DNA from: Nocardia beijingensis NBRC 16342
GTDB taxonomy: Bacteria > Actinomycetota > Actinomycetes > Mycobacteriales > Mycobacteriaceae
DNA length: 64,000 nt
Assembly: GCF_001612785.1 (NCBI RefSeq)
Contig: NZ_BDBC01000003.1
Coordinates: 1 to 64,000, forward strand
Reading direction: 5' to 3'
Positions within the stretch are counted from its first letter, which is position 1. Every line of letters starts with the position of its first letter. Under the pieces are notes generated by a model that saw only the letters and a program-made list of their open reading frames with translations, had not been told where the DNA came from and ran no database searches. The position numbers and the translations under genes are program-made. Of this stretch, positions 8,737-17,652 are shown piece after piece.

Positions 8737-9231
8737 TCAGTTCGATGCCGGTGACGGGGTCCGGCGGAGGCGGGCTACCAGCGGATAGATCCGGCAACCC
8801 AGGCAGAGCCCGAACGCCGCGTTCAGGAACGCCGCGAACAGAGCGAAGCCGGCGAACACCGCGCCGACGACTGTGGAGCCGAGCGCGAAGCCCAGCAGGC
8901 TGACGGCCGCGAACACGAAACCGAGCAGCTGCGCGAACCGCAGCGGAGCCGTCGGCTCGGTCTCGGTGGTCGGCGCGAGACGCGGCGCGACGAACGCCGC
9001 GTAGATCCGGCCGTAGGGATGACGGCGCGGTCCGAGGGCGGCGCCGACCGCGAAGACGACCGCTTGCAGGGCGATCAACACCCCCGCGGCGACCACGGAG
9101 AACGCGGCGGCGAGCAGTACCACGACGAGGACGCCGGTGGTCACCCAGGCGGCGAAACGCGGTCCGCGCACATCGACCTGGTCGGAGGAAACGGGGGTGG
9201 CTTCGGAACTGTTACGGATCTCGGTGGACAT
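8737..9231 (-). CDS. DUF4395 family membrane protein
   Basis: This 164-residue protein has four hydrophobic segments arranged as two hairpins and matches DUF4395. ATG 9231 has AGGAG eight bases upstream. Near the end, in the last helix, FGLCLGCRIYP places a CxxC pair that could be redox active or bind sulfur. It is first in the operon with cysA2 (29-base gap) and sseC, so a role in thiosulfate or sulfane-sulfur handling at the membrane is a reasonable inference. Mycobacterial versions of this locus that I recall lack this gene. Confidence 0.75.
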   Translation of the reverse strand: MSTEIRNSSEATPVSSDQVDVRGPRFAAWVTTGVLVVVLLAAAFSVVAAGVLIALQAVVFAVGAALGPRRHPYGRIYAAFVAPRLAPTTETEPTAPLRFAQLLGFVFAAVSLLGFALGSTVVGAVFAGFALFAAFLNAAFGLCLGCRIYPLVARLRRTPSPASN

Positions 9232-9318
9232 TGTGCGTACTCCTGCGCTGAAAAAGTCCGATGACTGTAAATTTGCCAATCGCCGGGGGATCGTGAGATC
9301 ACTCGCGCGGCGGACAGA

Positions 9319-9350
9319 GGTCGGCGTCAGGAAATTCGGGAAAGCCGACC
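9319..9350 (-). promoter_or_regulatory. Hairpin directly after the poly-Cys leader ORF
   Basis: GGTCGGC (minus strand, 9350-9344) pairs with GCCGACC (9325-9319) around an 18-base loop. It starts 2 bases after the leader stop codon and about 90 bases before the DUF4395 start. The placement fits an attenuator or ribosome-stalling switch. No U-run follows, so Rho-dependent or translational control is more likely than intrinsic termination. Confidence 0.45.
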
Positions 9351-9352
9351 GA

Positions 9353-9418
9353 TCAGCGGCACAGGCAGCAACAACCGCCGAGCCGACACAGATCCACTGT
9401 GCGGCGTCGGGTGAGCAT
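9353..9418 (-). CDS. Poly-cysteine leader peptide (uORF) of the cysA2-sseC operon
   Basis: ATG 9418 opens a 21-residue ORF ending RLGGCCCLCR before TGA. It has five Cys in the last eleven residues, three of them consecutive (TGT TGC TGC). It lies 121 bases upstream of the DUF4395-cysA2-sseC operon. Poly-Cys uORFs are known in mycobacteria as cysteine-responsive attenuators of sulfur genes. The idea is that scarce Cys-tRNA stalls the ribosome and changes downstream expression. A TAAACT -10 box at 9451-9446 would start transcription near 9440. Cys is rare in this proteome, so three in a row here is very unlikely by chance. Confidence 0.75.
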   Translation of the reverse strand: MLTRRRTVDLCRLGGCCCLCR

Positions 9419-9518
9419 CAGCTCGTGGTTGGCAAGCACGAGAGCAGTTTACCCAATTCGGCGGGGGAATATGGACCGGGGGTGGATCTCGGCCGTCGAG
9501 GGGACTTGTCGTCGCAGG

Positions 9519-9962
9519 TCAGGCCGCTGCGGTCAGCGGCTCCAGCGCGGAGTGCAGATCCGTCGCCTTCGGCACCCCGGAGATGCGGAACCGTTCCCTG
9601 CCCTCGGTGTCGAAGACGAACGTGGTGGGCAGCGAGAGCACGTTGAGTTCCCGGGCGAGAGCGGGCTCCGCGTCGATGTCCACCTCGATGTCCTGCGGCG
9701 GCTGCGGTGAGCCCGCGAGCTGATCCGTCACATTGGCAACCACCCGGCGAACAGCGGAGCACGGTCCGCACCACTCGGCGGAGAAATGCAGCACCGCGGG
9801 GCCGGCGCCGGTCACCCCGACGGACGCCAGCAATTCCGCGCGAGCGGAGCGGGACAGGTCGATACCGTCGGCCGCGCGGATCTTCCCCTCGCGCCGGCGC
9901 AGCAGCACGCCCACCGCGAGCGCGGCGAGCAGTACCACTGCGAGGATGGTGACTTGGATCAT
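9519..9962 (-). CDS. thiX: Membrane-anchored thioredoxin ThiX
   Basis: This 147-residue protein has an N-terminal membrane helix (VTILAVVLLAALAVGVLL) and then a thioredoxin fold. The active site WCGPC is at 64-68 and the cis-Pro loop LSLPTTFVF near 110. The start ATG overlaps the lmeA stop as ATGA, so translation is coupled. It probably acts at the membrane in thiol-disulfide exchange; the partner is unknown. It is upstream of the sulfur-transfer operon, which has its own leader and so probably its own promoter. Confidence 0.85.
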   Translation of the reverse strand: MIQVTILAVVLLAALAVGVLLRRREGKIRAADGIDLSRSARAELLASVGVTGAGPAVLHFSAEWCGPCSAVRRVVANVTDQLAGSPQPPQDIEVDIDAEPALARELNVLSLPTTFVFDTEGRERFRISGVPKATDLHSALEPLTAAA

Positions 9963-10759
9963 GGTCGCTGCAATCGGTCGAGGTCGATCGTGACGTTCAC
10001 GCCCTTGCCCTCGACCACGATCTGACCGCCCTGGGCGGAGACCTTGGTGGGCCGGACGCCGAACGGCAATTCCTTGGTGTCGATGGTACGGGTGAACCGG
10101 GCGAGCACCGCGGGGCGATCTGCCTCCGTGATCACCGCCACAGGCATGGTCTCGGTGCCGGGCGGGCCACGGTAGAAGCCGGTCGCCACGATCTTCACCT
10201 GATCGCCGTCGAGCAGCAGCTCGGCCTGCACGCTGACCTTTTCCCCGCCGTACTGCGCGCCGGGCGTCTCCGGCATGGTGCCGGTGAGCACCAGCGCGCC
10301 CGTGGTGGTCATGCCGGAGCCACCGGAGCCCCCGGTGCCGTCGGACTTGTCCGCGGGCCGGGAATGCACCTGCAGATCGGGGATGCCGAACAGCCTGCCG
10401 AGTTCGGTCGGCTCCACCCGTAACCGGCTGTCCACCCGCTCCACCGGGACGCCGCGCAGGCTGCCGTCGACCAGTTCGCCGACCGGCAGCCGCACGCCGG
10501 TCAGCGTGGCCTCCAGCGCGATCTCGCCGGGGATGTCCTCGCGCTTCGCCCGCGCCCGGATCTCGACGTGGTCGTAGCGGCTGTCCCAGGCCTGGCCGAG
10601 GAAGGGGAAACCGTGGATCGTCACCTCGGGATCCGCGGTGAGATCGGCGCCGTCGCGCAGCGCTCGCGACACGCGATACTCCGAATAGGCCGCGGTGCTG
10701 AAGTCGACGACGATGGCGAACCCAGCCAGACACAGCAGGCCGATGATCAGCTTGCGCAT
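9959..10759 (-). CDS. lmeA: LmeA family (DUF2993) phospholipid-binding protein
   Basis: This 266-residue protein matches LmeA (Rv0817c/DUF2993). In mycobacteria LmeA is a cell-envelope protein that binds phospholipids and supports lipomannan mannan elongation and stress tolerance. An N-terminal hydrophobic segment (LIIGLLCLAGFAIVVDF) acts as signal or anchor. The rest is beta-rich (GADLTADPEVTIHGFPFL). A Gly-rich stretch (GTGGSGGSG) lies mid-protein. The ATG has GGGGGAG upstream. It is divergent from glnR and overlaps thiX by four bases. The name is by family and position; length and motif agree. Confidence 0.85.
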   Translation of the reverse strand: MRKLIIGLLCLAGFAIVVDFSTAAYSEYRVSRALRDGADLTADPEVTIHGFPFLGQAWDSRYDHVEIRARAKREDIPGEIALEATLTGVRLPVGELVDGSLRGVPVERVDSRLRVEPTELGRLFGIPDLQVHSRPADKSDGTGGSGGSGMTTTGALVLTGTMPETPGAQYGGEKVSVQAELLLDGDQVKIVATGFYRGPPGTETMPVAVITEADRPAVLARFTRTIDTKELPFGVRPTKVSAQGGQIVVEGKGVNVTIDLDRLQRP

Positions 10760-11053
10760 GCTCCCCCGTCTCTCCGGGTCTCGGGCCGCGGCGGCCGGAA
10801 GCCACGCGGCGCGCGTTCGGCTACCGCTTCGGGCGCCCCGCCGACAGGGGGCATGCCCGATACGTAACCCATGTAGGCACCATATCGGTTGGCCCGAGCC
10901 CGGCTACCGGGTGTCCTCCGGTGCGTTCGTCGCACCCGGAATGCGTGGTCATGCCTTGTTACGCGCTAATCTTGCATCCGATTACCTGTGATTAGCGACG
11001 TGGCCGCGGCGGTGCTGCCGCAGCCGCGTGGCTACGAGATGGGAGGAGGGCCC

Positions 11054-11818
11054 GTGGAGCTGCTCCTGCTTACCTCCGACCCCAACCCCGAGTCGGTGTT
11101 GCCCTCGCTCGCGTTGCTCGCGCACAACGTGCGCCCCGCGCCGACGGAGGTTGCTTCGTTGCTGGAGGCAGGCACCGCGGACGTCGCGTTGGTGGACGCG
11201 AGGACCGACCTTGCCGCGGCCCGCGGACTGTGCCGTTTGCTCGGCAGCACCGGGTCGTCGGTGCCGGTCGTCGCGGTGCTCACGGAGGGCGGCCTCGTCG
11301 CGGTGAACGCGGACTGGGGCCTCGACGACATCCTGCTGCCCGGCACCGGCCCCGCCGAGCTCGACGCCAGGCTGCGGCTGCTGGTCGGCCGCAACGGCGG
11401 CGTGGCCAGCCCGGAGAACACCGGCAAGATCACCCTCGGCGAACTGGTGATCGACGAGGGCACCTACACCGCGCGTCTGCGCGGCCGCCCGCTCGATCTC
11501 ACCTACAAGGAGTTCGAGCTGCTGAAGTACCTCGCGCAGCACGCGGGCCGGGTGTTCACCCGCGCGCAGCTGCTGCAGGAGGTATGGGGCTACGACTTCT
11601 TCGGCGGCACCCGCACCGTGGACGTGCACGTGCGGCGATTGCGCGCCAAACTCGGCAGCGAATACGAGTCGCTGATCGGCACGGTGCGCAATGTCGGTTA
11701 CAAGGCCGTGCGCCCGTCGCGCACCGCGGTCAAGGGGGAGCCGGTGAACTTCCCGGACGACGACAACGAGGGCACCGACGATTCCTCGCTCACTCCGGTC
11801 AACGGCTCCGTGCAGTGA
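11054..11818 (+). CDS. glnR: OmpR-type response regulator GlnR
   Basis: GlnR is the global nitrogen regulator of actinobacteria, an orphan OmpR-family protein without a paired kinase. The product has an atypical receiver domain (about 1-110) and a winged-helix domain with the highly conserved [15 protein letters not shown] recognition region. I chose GTG 11054 because GGGAGGAGG lies five bases upstream and the product then begins [13 protein letters not shown] like known GlnR proteins; ATG 11039 and an earlier GTG 10988 are alternatives. TAATCT at 10967-10972 is a possible -10. The last 25 residues are acidic and variable. It targets nitrogen assimilation genes elsewhere. Confidence 0.93.
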   Translation: MELLLLTSDPNPESVLPSLALLAHNVRPAPTEVASLLEAGTADVALVDARTDLAAARGLCRLLGSTGSSVPVVAVLTEGGLVAVNADWGLDDILLPGTGPAELDARLRLLVGRNGGVASPENTGKITLGELVIDEGTYTARLRGRPLDLTYKEFELLKYLAQHAGRVFTRAQLLQEVWGYDFFGGTRTVDVHVRRLRAKLGSEYESLIGTVRNVGYKAVRPSRTAVKGEPVNFPDDDNEGTDDSSLTPVNGSVQ

Positions 11819-11948
11819 TCGTCGGCGGGTGGCTCGCGTTCGAACAGCGCCCGCGCCCGAATCGGCGGGACCGAAATGCCGCCTGCCGTCATGACGTTGC
11901 CAGGAACGGACTCGATACCGGGTCCGCCGGCTCGATGAACGGAGGCCG

Positions 11949-12869
11949 ATGAGCGGCGCGACGACACACTGGACCGACCACCCCGACGCGAGTGCCGCGC
12001 GGGCGGTCGCCGATCTGCTGGCGCGTGCTACCGAGGCCGACGGCGTCGCCCCGGTCTCGGAGCAGGCCGTGCTGTCGCTGACCTCGGGCGCGGAGACCGG
12101 AGCACGCCACCTGCTGGCATGGCGAGAGGGCGTCGTCGTGGGGTACGCGAATCTCGTTCCGGCCCACGGCGAACACCCCGCTATGGCCGAGGTCGCGGTG
12201 GACCCGGCCTGGCGCGGCCACGGCGTCGGCACCGATCTGGTCACGGCCGCACTGGCCGCGGGCGGTCCCGCCGCGCGGGTCTGGGCACACGGCGACCGGC
12301 CTGCGGCCAAAGCCGTCGCAGCGCGGCTCGGCCTGCGGACGGCACGCGAGCTGTGGCAGATGCGGCGGTCCCTGGCAACTCCTGAGCTACCGGAATTGGC
12401 CGTGCCGGACGGCATTGTGCTGCGCACCTATGCCGGTCCCGCCGACGACGCGGAATTGCTGCGGGTGAACGGCGCCGCGTTCGCCTGGCATCCGGAACAG
12501 GGCGCGTGGACCCGCCGCGACATCGAGATCCGCCGTGCCGAGTCCTGGTTCGACCCCGCAGGCCTGTTCCTCGCGTTCGACGTCGCGGATCCCGATCATC
12601 TGCTCGGATTCCATTGGACCAAGGTGCATCAGGCGGAGCGTCCTCCGCTCGGCGAGGTCTACGTGGTCGGCATCGATCCGGCGGCGCAGGGGCGCGGACT
12701 CGGCCGGCTGCTCACCTTGGCCGGTTTGCGCCACCTGCGGGACAGCGGGTTGGCCGAGGTTCTGCTCTACACCGAGGCCGACAATGTCGCCGCGGTGCGC
12801 ACTTATACCCGTCTCGGATTCGCTCCCGCGCATGTCGACGTCGCCTACGCGGCGGCGCAATTCGAATAG
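11949..12869 (+). CDS. mshD: Mycothiol synthase MshD
   Basis: MshD acetylates Cys-GlcN-Ins with acetyl-CoA in the last step of mycothiol synthesis. The 306-residue protein is a tandem GNAT. The N-terminal copy has [11 protein letters not shown] and the C-terminal copy has [14 protein letters not shown], both acetyl-CoA binding motifs. Length is as expected (about 300-315). ATG 11949 follows GGAGG. The glnR-mshD-pst order is the same as in mycobacteria (Rv0818-Rv0820). Its presence marks the organism as a mycothiol producer. Confidence 0.93.
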   Translation: MSGATTHWTDHPDASAARAVADLLARATEADGVAPVSEQAVLSLTSGAETGARHLLAWREGVVVGYANLVPAHGEHPAMAEVAVDPAWRGHGVGTDLVTAALAAGGPAARVWAHGDRPAAKAVAARLGLRTARELWQMRRSLATPELPELAVPDGIVLRTYAGPADDAELLRVNGAAFAWHPEQGAWTRRDIEIRRAESWFDPAGLFLAFDVADPDHLLGFHWTKVHQAERPPLGEVYVVGIDPAAQGRGLGRLLTLAGLRHLRDSGLAEVLLYTEADNVAAVRTYTRLGFAPAHVDVAYAAAQFE

Positions 12870-12943
12870 TGGGCGGCAGAACGGGTGCGCCTGAGTAAAA
12901 CTGCGGCAAACGTCACATCTACCAGGTGCAATCGCGCCGGGCT

Positions 12944-12965
12944 GTTCATTCTCCGTTCACTCAGG
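12944..12965 (+). promoter_or_regulatory. PHO box upstream of pstS
   Basis: Two direct repeats of 11 bases, GTTCATTCTCC and GTTCACTCAGG, match the PhoP/RegX3-type PHO box of actinobacteria (GTTCACC-like units every 11 bases). TAGGTT at 12993-12998 is a possible -10, placing the box just upstream of the -35 region. A hairpin (13006-13022) lies in the leader. Phosphate starvation should induce the operon. Confidence 0.75.
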
Positions 12966-13110
12966 TCGGTCCAACTGTCAACCACGTGACCTTAGGTTGA
13001 GTGAGGGCAGCACACTGCTGCCTGGTGCGCAAGTTCCCCGCGAACAGCACCACAACACCCGTCCGGGCCGGTGAGGGACCGGACGAGTAGGACGCCATTC
13101 CGGAGGAATA

Positions 13111-14223
13111 GTGAATCTCAAGCGCAGCAGCGCCCTCGTTGGTGTGCTGGCCGTCGGCGCCATGACGCTGGCCGCCTGTGGCAGCGACGACAACACCGCG
13201 ACGGACACGGGCAATGTGGCCAAGGTCGACGTCGCGTGCGGCGGCAAGAAGGCCCTCAAGGCCAGCGGCTCCTCGGCGCAGAAGAACGCGATGGAGCGCT
13301 TCATCGCCGCGTACGAGAAGAACTGCGACGGCGCCACCCTCAACTACACCTCGAGCGGCTCCGGCGCCGGTGTGAGCGAATTCCTCGGTGGTCAGACCGA
13401 TTTCGGCGGCTCCGACTCGCCCCTGAGCGCGAAGAAGGACGAGCCGAAGAAGGCCGCCGACCGCTGCGCCTCGCCCGCGTGGAACCTGCCGACCGTCTTC
13501 GGCCCGGTCGCCATCACCTACAACATCGACGGCGTGACCGATCTCGCGCTCGACGGCCCCACCGCCGCCAAGATTTTCAACGGCACCGTGACCACCTGGG
13601 ACGCGCCCGAGATCAAGGCGCTGAACCCGAACGCCAAGCTGCCGTCCGAGCCGATCGCCGTGATCTTCCGCAGCGACGAGTCGGGCACCACGGACAACTT
13701 CCAGCTCTACCTGGACTCCGCCTCCGACGGCGCCTGGGGCAAGGGCGCGGGCAAGGCCTTCAACGGCGGCGTCGGCGCCGGCTCGAAGGGCAACGAGGGC
13801 ACCTCGGCCGCGGTGAAGAGCACCAAGAACTCGATCACCTACAACGAGTGGTCGTTCGCGAAGGCGCAGAACCTGTCGATCGCGCGCATCATCACCTCGG
13901 CGAGCAAGGACCCGGTGACGCTGAGCGTCGCCTCCGCGGGCAAGGCGATCGAGTCCGCGAAGATCTCCGGCCAGGGCAACGACCTGGTCATCGACACCTC
14001 CTCGTTCTACAAGCCGTCGGTGGCGGGCGCGTACCCGATCGTGATGCCGACCTACGAGATCGTGTGCTCGAAGTACTCCGACGCCGACACGTCGAAGGCG
14101 GTCAAGGCCTTCCTCACCTCGGCGGTCACCAACGGCCAGCAGGGCTTGGACGAGGCCGGGTACATCCCGATCCCGGAGCAGTTCAAGACCAAGCTGACCA
14201 CCGCCATCAACGCCATCTCCTGA
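13111..14223 (+). CDS. pstS: Phosphate-binding lipoprotein PstS
   Basis: PstS captures phosphate outside the membrane for the PstCAB transporter. The 370-residue protein has a lipoprotein signal with lipobox LAAC (Cys 23). The mature protein shows the phosphate-binding loops ASGSSAQ and SSGSGAG, and later [11 protein letters not shown]. The GTG start is preceded by CGGAGGAA. It is the first gene of pstSCAB and lies behind a PHO box. The 12-base gap to pstC indicates one operon. Confidence 0.95.
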   Translation: MNLKRSSALVGVLAVGAMTLAACGSDDNTATDTGNVAKVDVACGGKKALKASGSSAQKNAMERFIAAYEKNCDGATLNYTSSGSGAGVSEFLGGQTDFGGSDSPLSAKKDEPKKAADRCASPAWNLPTVFGPVAITYNIDGVTDLALDGPTAAKIFNGTVTTWDAPEIKALNPNAKLPSEPIAVIFRSDESGTTDNFQLYLDSASDGAWGKGAGKAFNGGVGAGSKGNEGTSAAVKSTKNSITYNEWSFAKAQNLSIARIITSASKDPVTLSVASAGKAIESAKISGQGNDLVIDTSSFYKPSVAGAYPIVMPTYEIVCSKYSDADTSKAVKAFLTSAVTNGQQGLDEAGYIPIPEQFKTKLTTAINAIS

Positions 14224-14235
14224 TAGCAGCCCCAC

Positions 14236-15276
14236 ATGACCGTGCACGACGAGGTAGCCGCCGCTGATCAGTCGGATTCGACCGACCAGCGAGCAGGCGG
14301 AGATACTGCGCTCATGCCGAGCACCGAACCGGCCGCGAAGCGCGGTCGCCCGCACAGCCCGCGAGCGGAGATCATCTTCCGCTCCCTGGCCACGACGGCC
14401 GGTGCGATCATCGTCGCCTCCATCGCGTTGATCGCGCTGTTCCTGCTCATCCGGGCGGTGCCGTCGGTGCTGGCGAACGAGGCGAACTTCTTCACCAGCA
14501 CCGAGTTCAACACCTCGGACGCCAACCACCTACGGTTCGGCATCCGGGATCTGTTCATGGTGACGGTGCTGAGTTCGATCTTCGCCTTGGCGCTCGCCGT
14601 GCCGATCGGCATCGGCATCGCGCTGTTTCTGACGCACTACGCGCCGAAGACGCTCGCACGGCCGTTCTCGGTGGTCGTCGATCTGCTCGCGGCGGTGCCA
14701 TCGATCGTGTTCGGTCTGTGGGGAATCCTGGTGCTCGCTCCGCAACTGGAGCCGATCCAGACCTTCCTGAACCACAACCTGGGCTGGCTGTTCCTGTTCG
14801 ACGACGGCAACATCCCGCTGGCCAGCGGCGGCACGATCTTCACCGCGGGCGTCGTGCTCGCGGTGATGATCCTGCCGATCATCACCTCGGTCAGCCGTGA
14901 GGTGTTCAACCTCACCCCTCGCGCGCACATCGAGGCGGCCCAAGCGCTCGGCGCGACGAAATGGGAAGTCGTGCGGATGACGGTGCTGCCATACGGGCGC
15001 AGCGGCATGATCGCGGGCGCCATGCTCGGCCTCGGCCGCGCGCTCGGTGAGACGATCGCCGTGCTGATCGTGCTGAAGACGGCCGCGCAGCCGGGACACT
15101 GGTCGGTGTTCGACGGCGGCTACACCTTCGCCTCCAAAATCGCCTCGGCCGCCGCGGAGTTCAGTGCCCCGCTGCCGACCGGCGCGTACATCGCGGCAGG
15201 CTTCGTGCTGTTCGCGCTGACCTTCGTCGTGAACGCGCTCGCTCGGCTGGCCGCGGGCGGAAGGGTGAACGGGTGA
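14236..15276 (+). CDS. pstC: Phosphate ABC permease PstC
   Basis: PstC is one of two membrane subunits of the phosphate importer. The 346 residues start with a polar cytoplasmic stretch of about 45 residues, then six membrane helices. The cytoplasmic EAA loop [14 protein letters not shown] contacts PstB. The ATG has no obvious ribosome site, and expression probably depends on pstS translation. Its stop overlaps the pstA start. Confidence 0.94.
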   Translation: MTVHDEVAAADQSDSTDQRAGGDTALMPSTEPAAKRGRPHSPRAEIIFRSLATTAGAIIVASIALIALFLLIRAVPSVLANEANFFTSTEFNTSDANHLRFGIRDLFMVTVLSSIFALALAVPIGIGIALFLTHYAPKTLARPFSVVVDLLAAVPSIVFGLWGILVLAPQLEPIQTFLNHNLGWLFLFDDGNIPLASGGTIFTAGVVLAVMILPIITSVSREVFNLTPRAHIEAAQALGATKWEVVRMTVLPYGRSGMIAGAMLGLGRALGETIAVLIVLKTAAQPGHWSVFDGGYTFASKIASAAAEFSAPLPTGAYIAAGFVLFALTFVVNALARLAAGGRVNG

Positions 15277-16178
15277 TGACCTCCTCGACTCTGGACCGGC
15301 CGATCAAGCCGCCCACCTTCCGGGATGTGAGCCTGTCGCGCCGGGTGCGCAACAACATCGCGACCGGCTTGGTGTGGCTGGCGTTCGCGATCGCGCTGGT
15401 GCCGCTGGCCTGGGTGCTGATCATGGTGATCAGCAAAGGTTTCAGCGCCGTGCTCCGGGCGGACTGGTGGCAGAACTCGCTGAAGGGCGTGCTGCCCAAC
15501 CAGGTCGCGGGCGGCGTCTATCACGCCATCTACGGCACCATCGTGCAGTCGCTGGTCGCCACCGTCATCGCCGTGCCACTCGGCATCATGGCCGCGGTGT
15601 ACCTGGTCGAGTACGGCCGCGGCTTGCTGGCCAAGGTCACGACCTTCATGGTCGACATCCTGGCCGGCGTGCCGTCGATCGTCGCCGCGCTGTTCATCTT
15701 CGCGCTGTGGATCGCGACGCTCGGCTTCCCGCAGAGTTCGCTCGCGGTGTCGCTGGCGCTGGTGCTGCTGATGTTGCCCGTCGTCGTCCGCAGCACCGAG
15801 GAGATGCTCAAACTGGTGCCGGACGAGCTGCGCGAGGCGTCCTACGCCCTCGGCATCCCGAAGTGGAAGACCATCGTGCGGATCGTGGTGCCCACCGCGC
15901 TGCCCGGCATGATCAGCGGCATCCTGCTGGCCATCGCCAGGGTGATGGGTGAGACCGCTCCCGTGCTGGTGCTGGTCGGCTACAGCAAGTCGATCAACAT
16001 GAACATCTTCGACGGCAATATGGCGTCGCTGCCGCTGTTGATCTACCAGGAGCTGGCCAACCCCGAAGCTGCCGGACGCGAGCGGGTGTGGGGCGCGGCT
16101 TTGACCCTCATCATCATCATCGCCCTCCTGTACCTGGCGGCTGCGGTCCTCAACCGCCTGCTCACCCGGAACCGATAG
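15273..16178 (+). CDS. pstA: Phosphate ABC permease PstA
   Basis: PstA is the second permease subunit. The 301 residues have six predicted helices and the EAA loop [15 protein letters not shown]. The start is GTG 15273 overlapping the pstC stop, or the adjacent ATG 15276; either gives essentially the same protein. It is followed 21 bases later by pstB. Confidence 0.94.
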   Translation: MMTSSTLDRPIKPPTFRDVSLSRRVRNNIATGLVWLAFAIALVPLAWVLIMVISKGFSAVLRADWWQNSLKGVLPNQVAGGVYHAIYGTIVQSLVATVIAVPLGIMAAVYLVEYGRGLLAKVTTFMVDILAGVPSIVAALFIFALWIATLGFPQSSLAVSLALVLLMLPVVVRSTEEMLKLVPDELREASYALGIPKWKTIVRIVVPTALPGMISGILLAIARVMGETAPVLVLVGYSKSINMNIFDGNMASLPLLIYQELANPEAAGRERVWGAALTLIIIIALLYLAAAVLNRLLTRNR

Positions 16179-16199
16179 AAGCGGAACGGATTACCGAAA

Positions 16200-16976
16200 A
16201 TGGCCAAGCGGATCGACGTCAAAGATCTGAACATCTACTACGGCAAGTTCCATGCCGTGTCCGATGTCTCGCTGACCGTGCTGCCGCGCAGCGTGACCGC
16301 CTTCATCGGTCCCTCCGGCTGTGGCAAGTCCACCGTGCTGCGTTCGCTCAACCGCATGCACGAGGTAACCCCGAACGCCAGGGTCGAGGGCGCGGTGCTG
16401 CTGGACGGCGAGGACATCTACGGCACCCAGGTCGACCCGGTCGGCGTGCGCCGCACGATCGGCATGGTCTTCCAGCGGCCCAATCCGTTCCCCACCATGT
16501 CCATCAAGGACAACGTCGTCGCGGGCCTGAAGCTGCAGGGCGTGCGCAACAAGAAGGAACTCGACGAGGTCGCCGAGCGCTCGCTGCGCGGCGCCAACCT
16601 GTGGAACGAGGTGAAGGACCGCCTGGACAAGCCGGGCGGCGGCCTCTCCGGCGGTCAGCAGCAGCGGCTGTGCATCGCGCGCGCCATCGCCGTGTCGCCC
16701 GACGTGCTGCTGATGGACGAGCCGTGTTCGGCGCTCGACCCGATCTCCACCTTGGCGATCGAGGACCTGATCACCGAGCTGAAGAAGGAATTCACCATCG
16801 TCATCGTCACCCACAACATGCAGCAGGCCGCGCGCGTGAGTGACCAGACCGGCTTCTTCAACCTGGAAGCCCAGGGCAAGCCGGGCAAACTGATCGAGAT
16901 CGACGACACCGAGAAGATCTTCTCCAACCCGTCGCAGAAGGCCACGGAGGATTACATCTCCGGCCGCTTCGGCTGA
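16200..16976 (+). CDS. pstB: Phosphate ABC ATPase PstB (PhoT)
   Basis: PstB powers phosphate import. The 258 residues have Walker [10 protein letters not shown] (37-45), signature LSGGQQQRL, Walker [13 protein letters not shown] and switch His in VTHNM, all intact. It ends the pstSCAB operon, and a strong terminator follows 45 bases later. In mycobacteria this gene (phoT) directly neighbours phoY2; here a 2.6-kb block separates it from phoU. Confidence 0.95.
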   Translation: MAKRIDVKDLNIYYGKFHAVSDVSLTVLPRSVTAFIGPSGCGKSTVLRSLNRMHEVTPNARVEGAVLLDGEDIYGTQVDPVGVRRTIGMVFQRPNPFPTMSIKDNVVAGLKLQGVRNKKELDEVAERSLRGANLWNEVKDRLDKPGGGLSGGQQQRLCIARAIAVSPDVLLMDEPCSALDPISTLAIEDLITELKKEFTIVIVTHNMQQAARVSDQTGFFNLEAQGKPGKLIEIDDTEKIFSNPSQKATEDYISGRFG

Positions 16977-17021
16977 GTTCGGTTGCCGAGCGGCTGTGTA
17001 CCGAGGCTGCCAGGCAAAGTG

Positions 17022-17049
17022 AAAGGCCCTGGGGATTCCCAGGGCCTTT
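17022..17049 (+). terminator. Rho-independent terminator of pstSCAB
   Basis: A perfect 12-bp stem (AAAGGCCCTGGG, loop GATT, CCCAGGGCCTTT) lies 45 bases after the pstB stop. The stem ends in T-rich bases. Confidence 0.85.
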
Positions 17050-17119
17050 CTGCGTTCCGGCAGGAACCCGCCGAAATAGGTGGAGTACCGGTGCCGCCCT
17101 TGTCATTTCGATCGAGTGA

Positions 17120-17148
17120 TTGTTTCTGCCAGCATGGTGCGGTAGCCT
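17120..17148 (+). promoter_or_regulatory. Promoter of the small secreted peptide gene
   Basis: TTGTTT (17120-17125) and TAGCCT (17143-17148) are spaced by 17 bases, 65 bases upstream of the start codon. The region is also richer in A and T than its surroundings. Confidence 0.45.
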
Positions 17149-17213
17149 GTGAAACAGGGGGGTTCGAATGGCGCAACCTCTGTGAAATCCGTTGAAGCGA
17201 AAGAGGTTTCGTG

Positions 17214-17411
17214 ATGACAGTACGATTGCTTTCTGGTGCGTTGGTCGGTGTGGCCGCGATCTTGACCACGGCGATGCTGGCCCCGCAAGCTGAGGCTGCT
17301 CCAACTGCGCCTTGCAATGCGTATACCGTTGGCAACGTTCACTATGAGGGCGCGACGAAGTGGATCTGCTACTCATACGGCGGGGGCTCGTACGGATGGG
17401 TTATCGCCTGA
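17214..17411 (+). CDS. Small secreted two-cysteine peptide, hypothetical
   Basis: This 65-residue product has a clear signal peptide: a short Arg-containing N-end, hydrophobic LLSGALVGVAAILTTAMLA, then AEA as likely cleavage site. The mature peptide of about 36 residues holds two Cys (NAYTVG region and WICYSY) that may form one disulfide, and ends YGGGSYGWVIA. ATG 17214 follows AAGAGG by seven bases. It has its own promoter and terminator. I do not recognise the family; a toxin-like, signal or structural role are all open. Confidence 0.65.
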   Translation: MTVRLLSGALVGVAAILTTAMLAPQAEAAPTAPCNAYTVGNVHYEGATKWICYSYGGGSYGWVIA

Positions 17412-17489
17412 TCGTAATACCGGCTCCTGTTGTAATCGACGCCGTCGACAACTGGCAAGCCGTCGGCACATAACGCAACAGTCCACACG

Positions 17490-17524
17490 ATCGGCCCCGA
17501 CTGCTACCAGCGGTCGGGGCCGAT
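17490..17524 (+). terminator. Terminator after the small secreted peptide gene
   Basis: ATCGGCCCCGAC (17490-17501) pairs with GTCGGGGCCGAT (17513-17524), a perfect 12-bp stem with 11-base loop, then TTCGCC. It lies about 80 bases past the stop. Confidence 0.7.
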
Positions 17525-17599
17525 TTCGCCATTGTCGGTAGCCACGGTCCGAAGAGACGCGCGCCGTTGTGCTGTCGCAGCAGCCGCATACGTGAAATA

Positions 17600-17625
17600 A
17601 AGACCCTGGGTGCTGCCAGGGTCTT
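17600..17625 (-). terminator. Terminator of the T7SS substrate operon
   Basis: AAGACCCTGG and CCAGGGTCTT form a 10-bp stem around GTGCTG. It sits 28 bases beyond the stop of the minus-strand EspB-like gene. The A/T-ended stem could act in both directions. Confidence 0.65.
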
Positions 17626-17652
17626 CATGCTTCCGGCCGGGTAGCGGGTCGG

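Noticed and set aside
10747..10935. 62-codon frame upstream of lmeA
   Set aside because: No ribosome site; composition is random-like and it overlaps the lmeA start.
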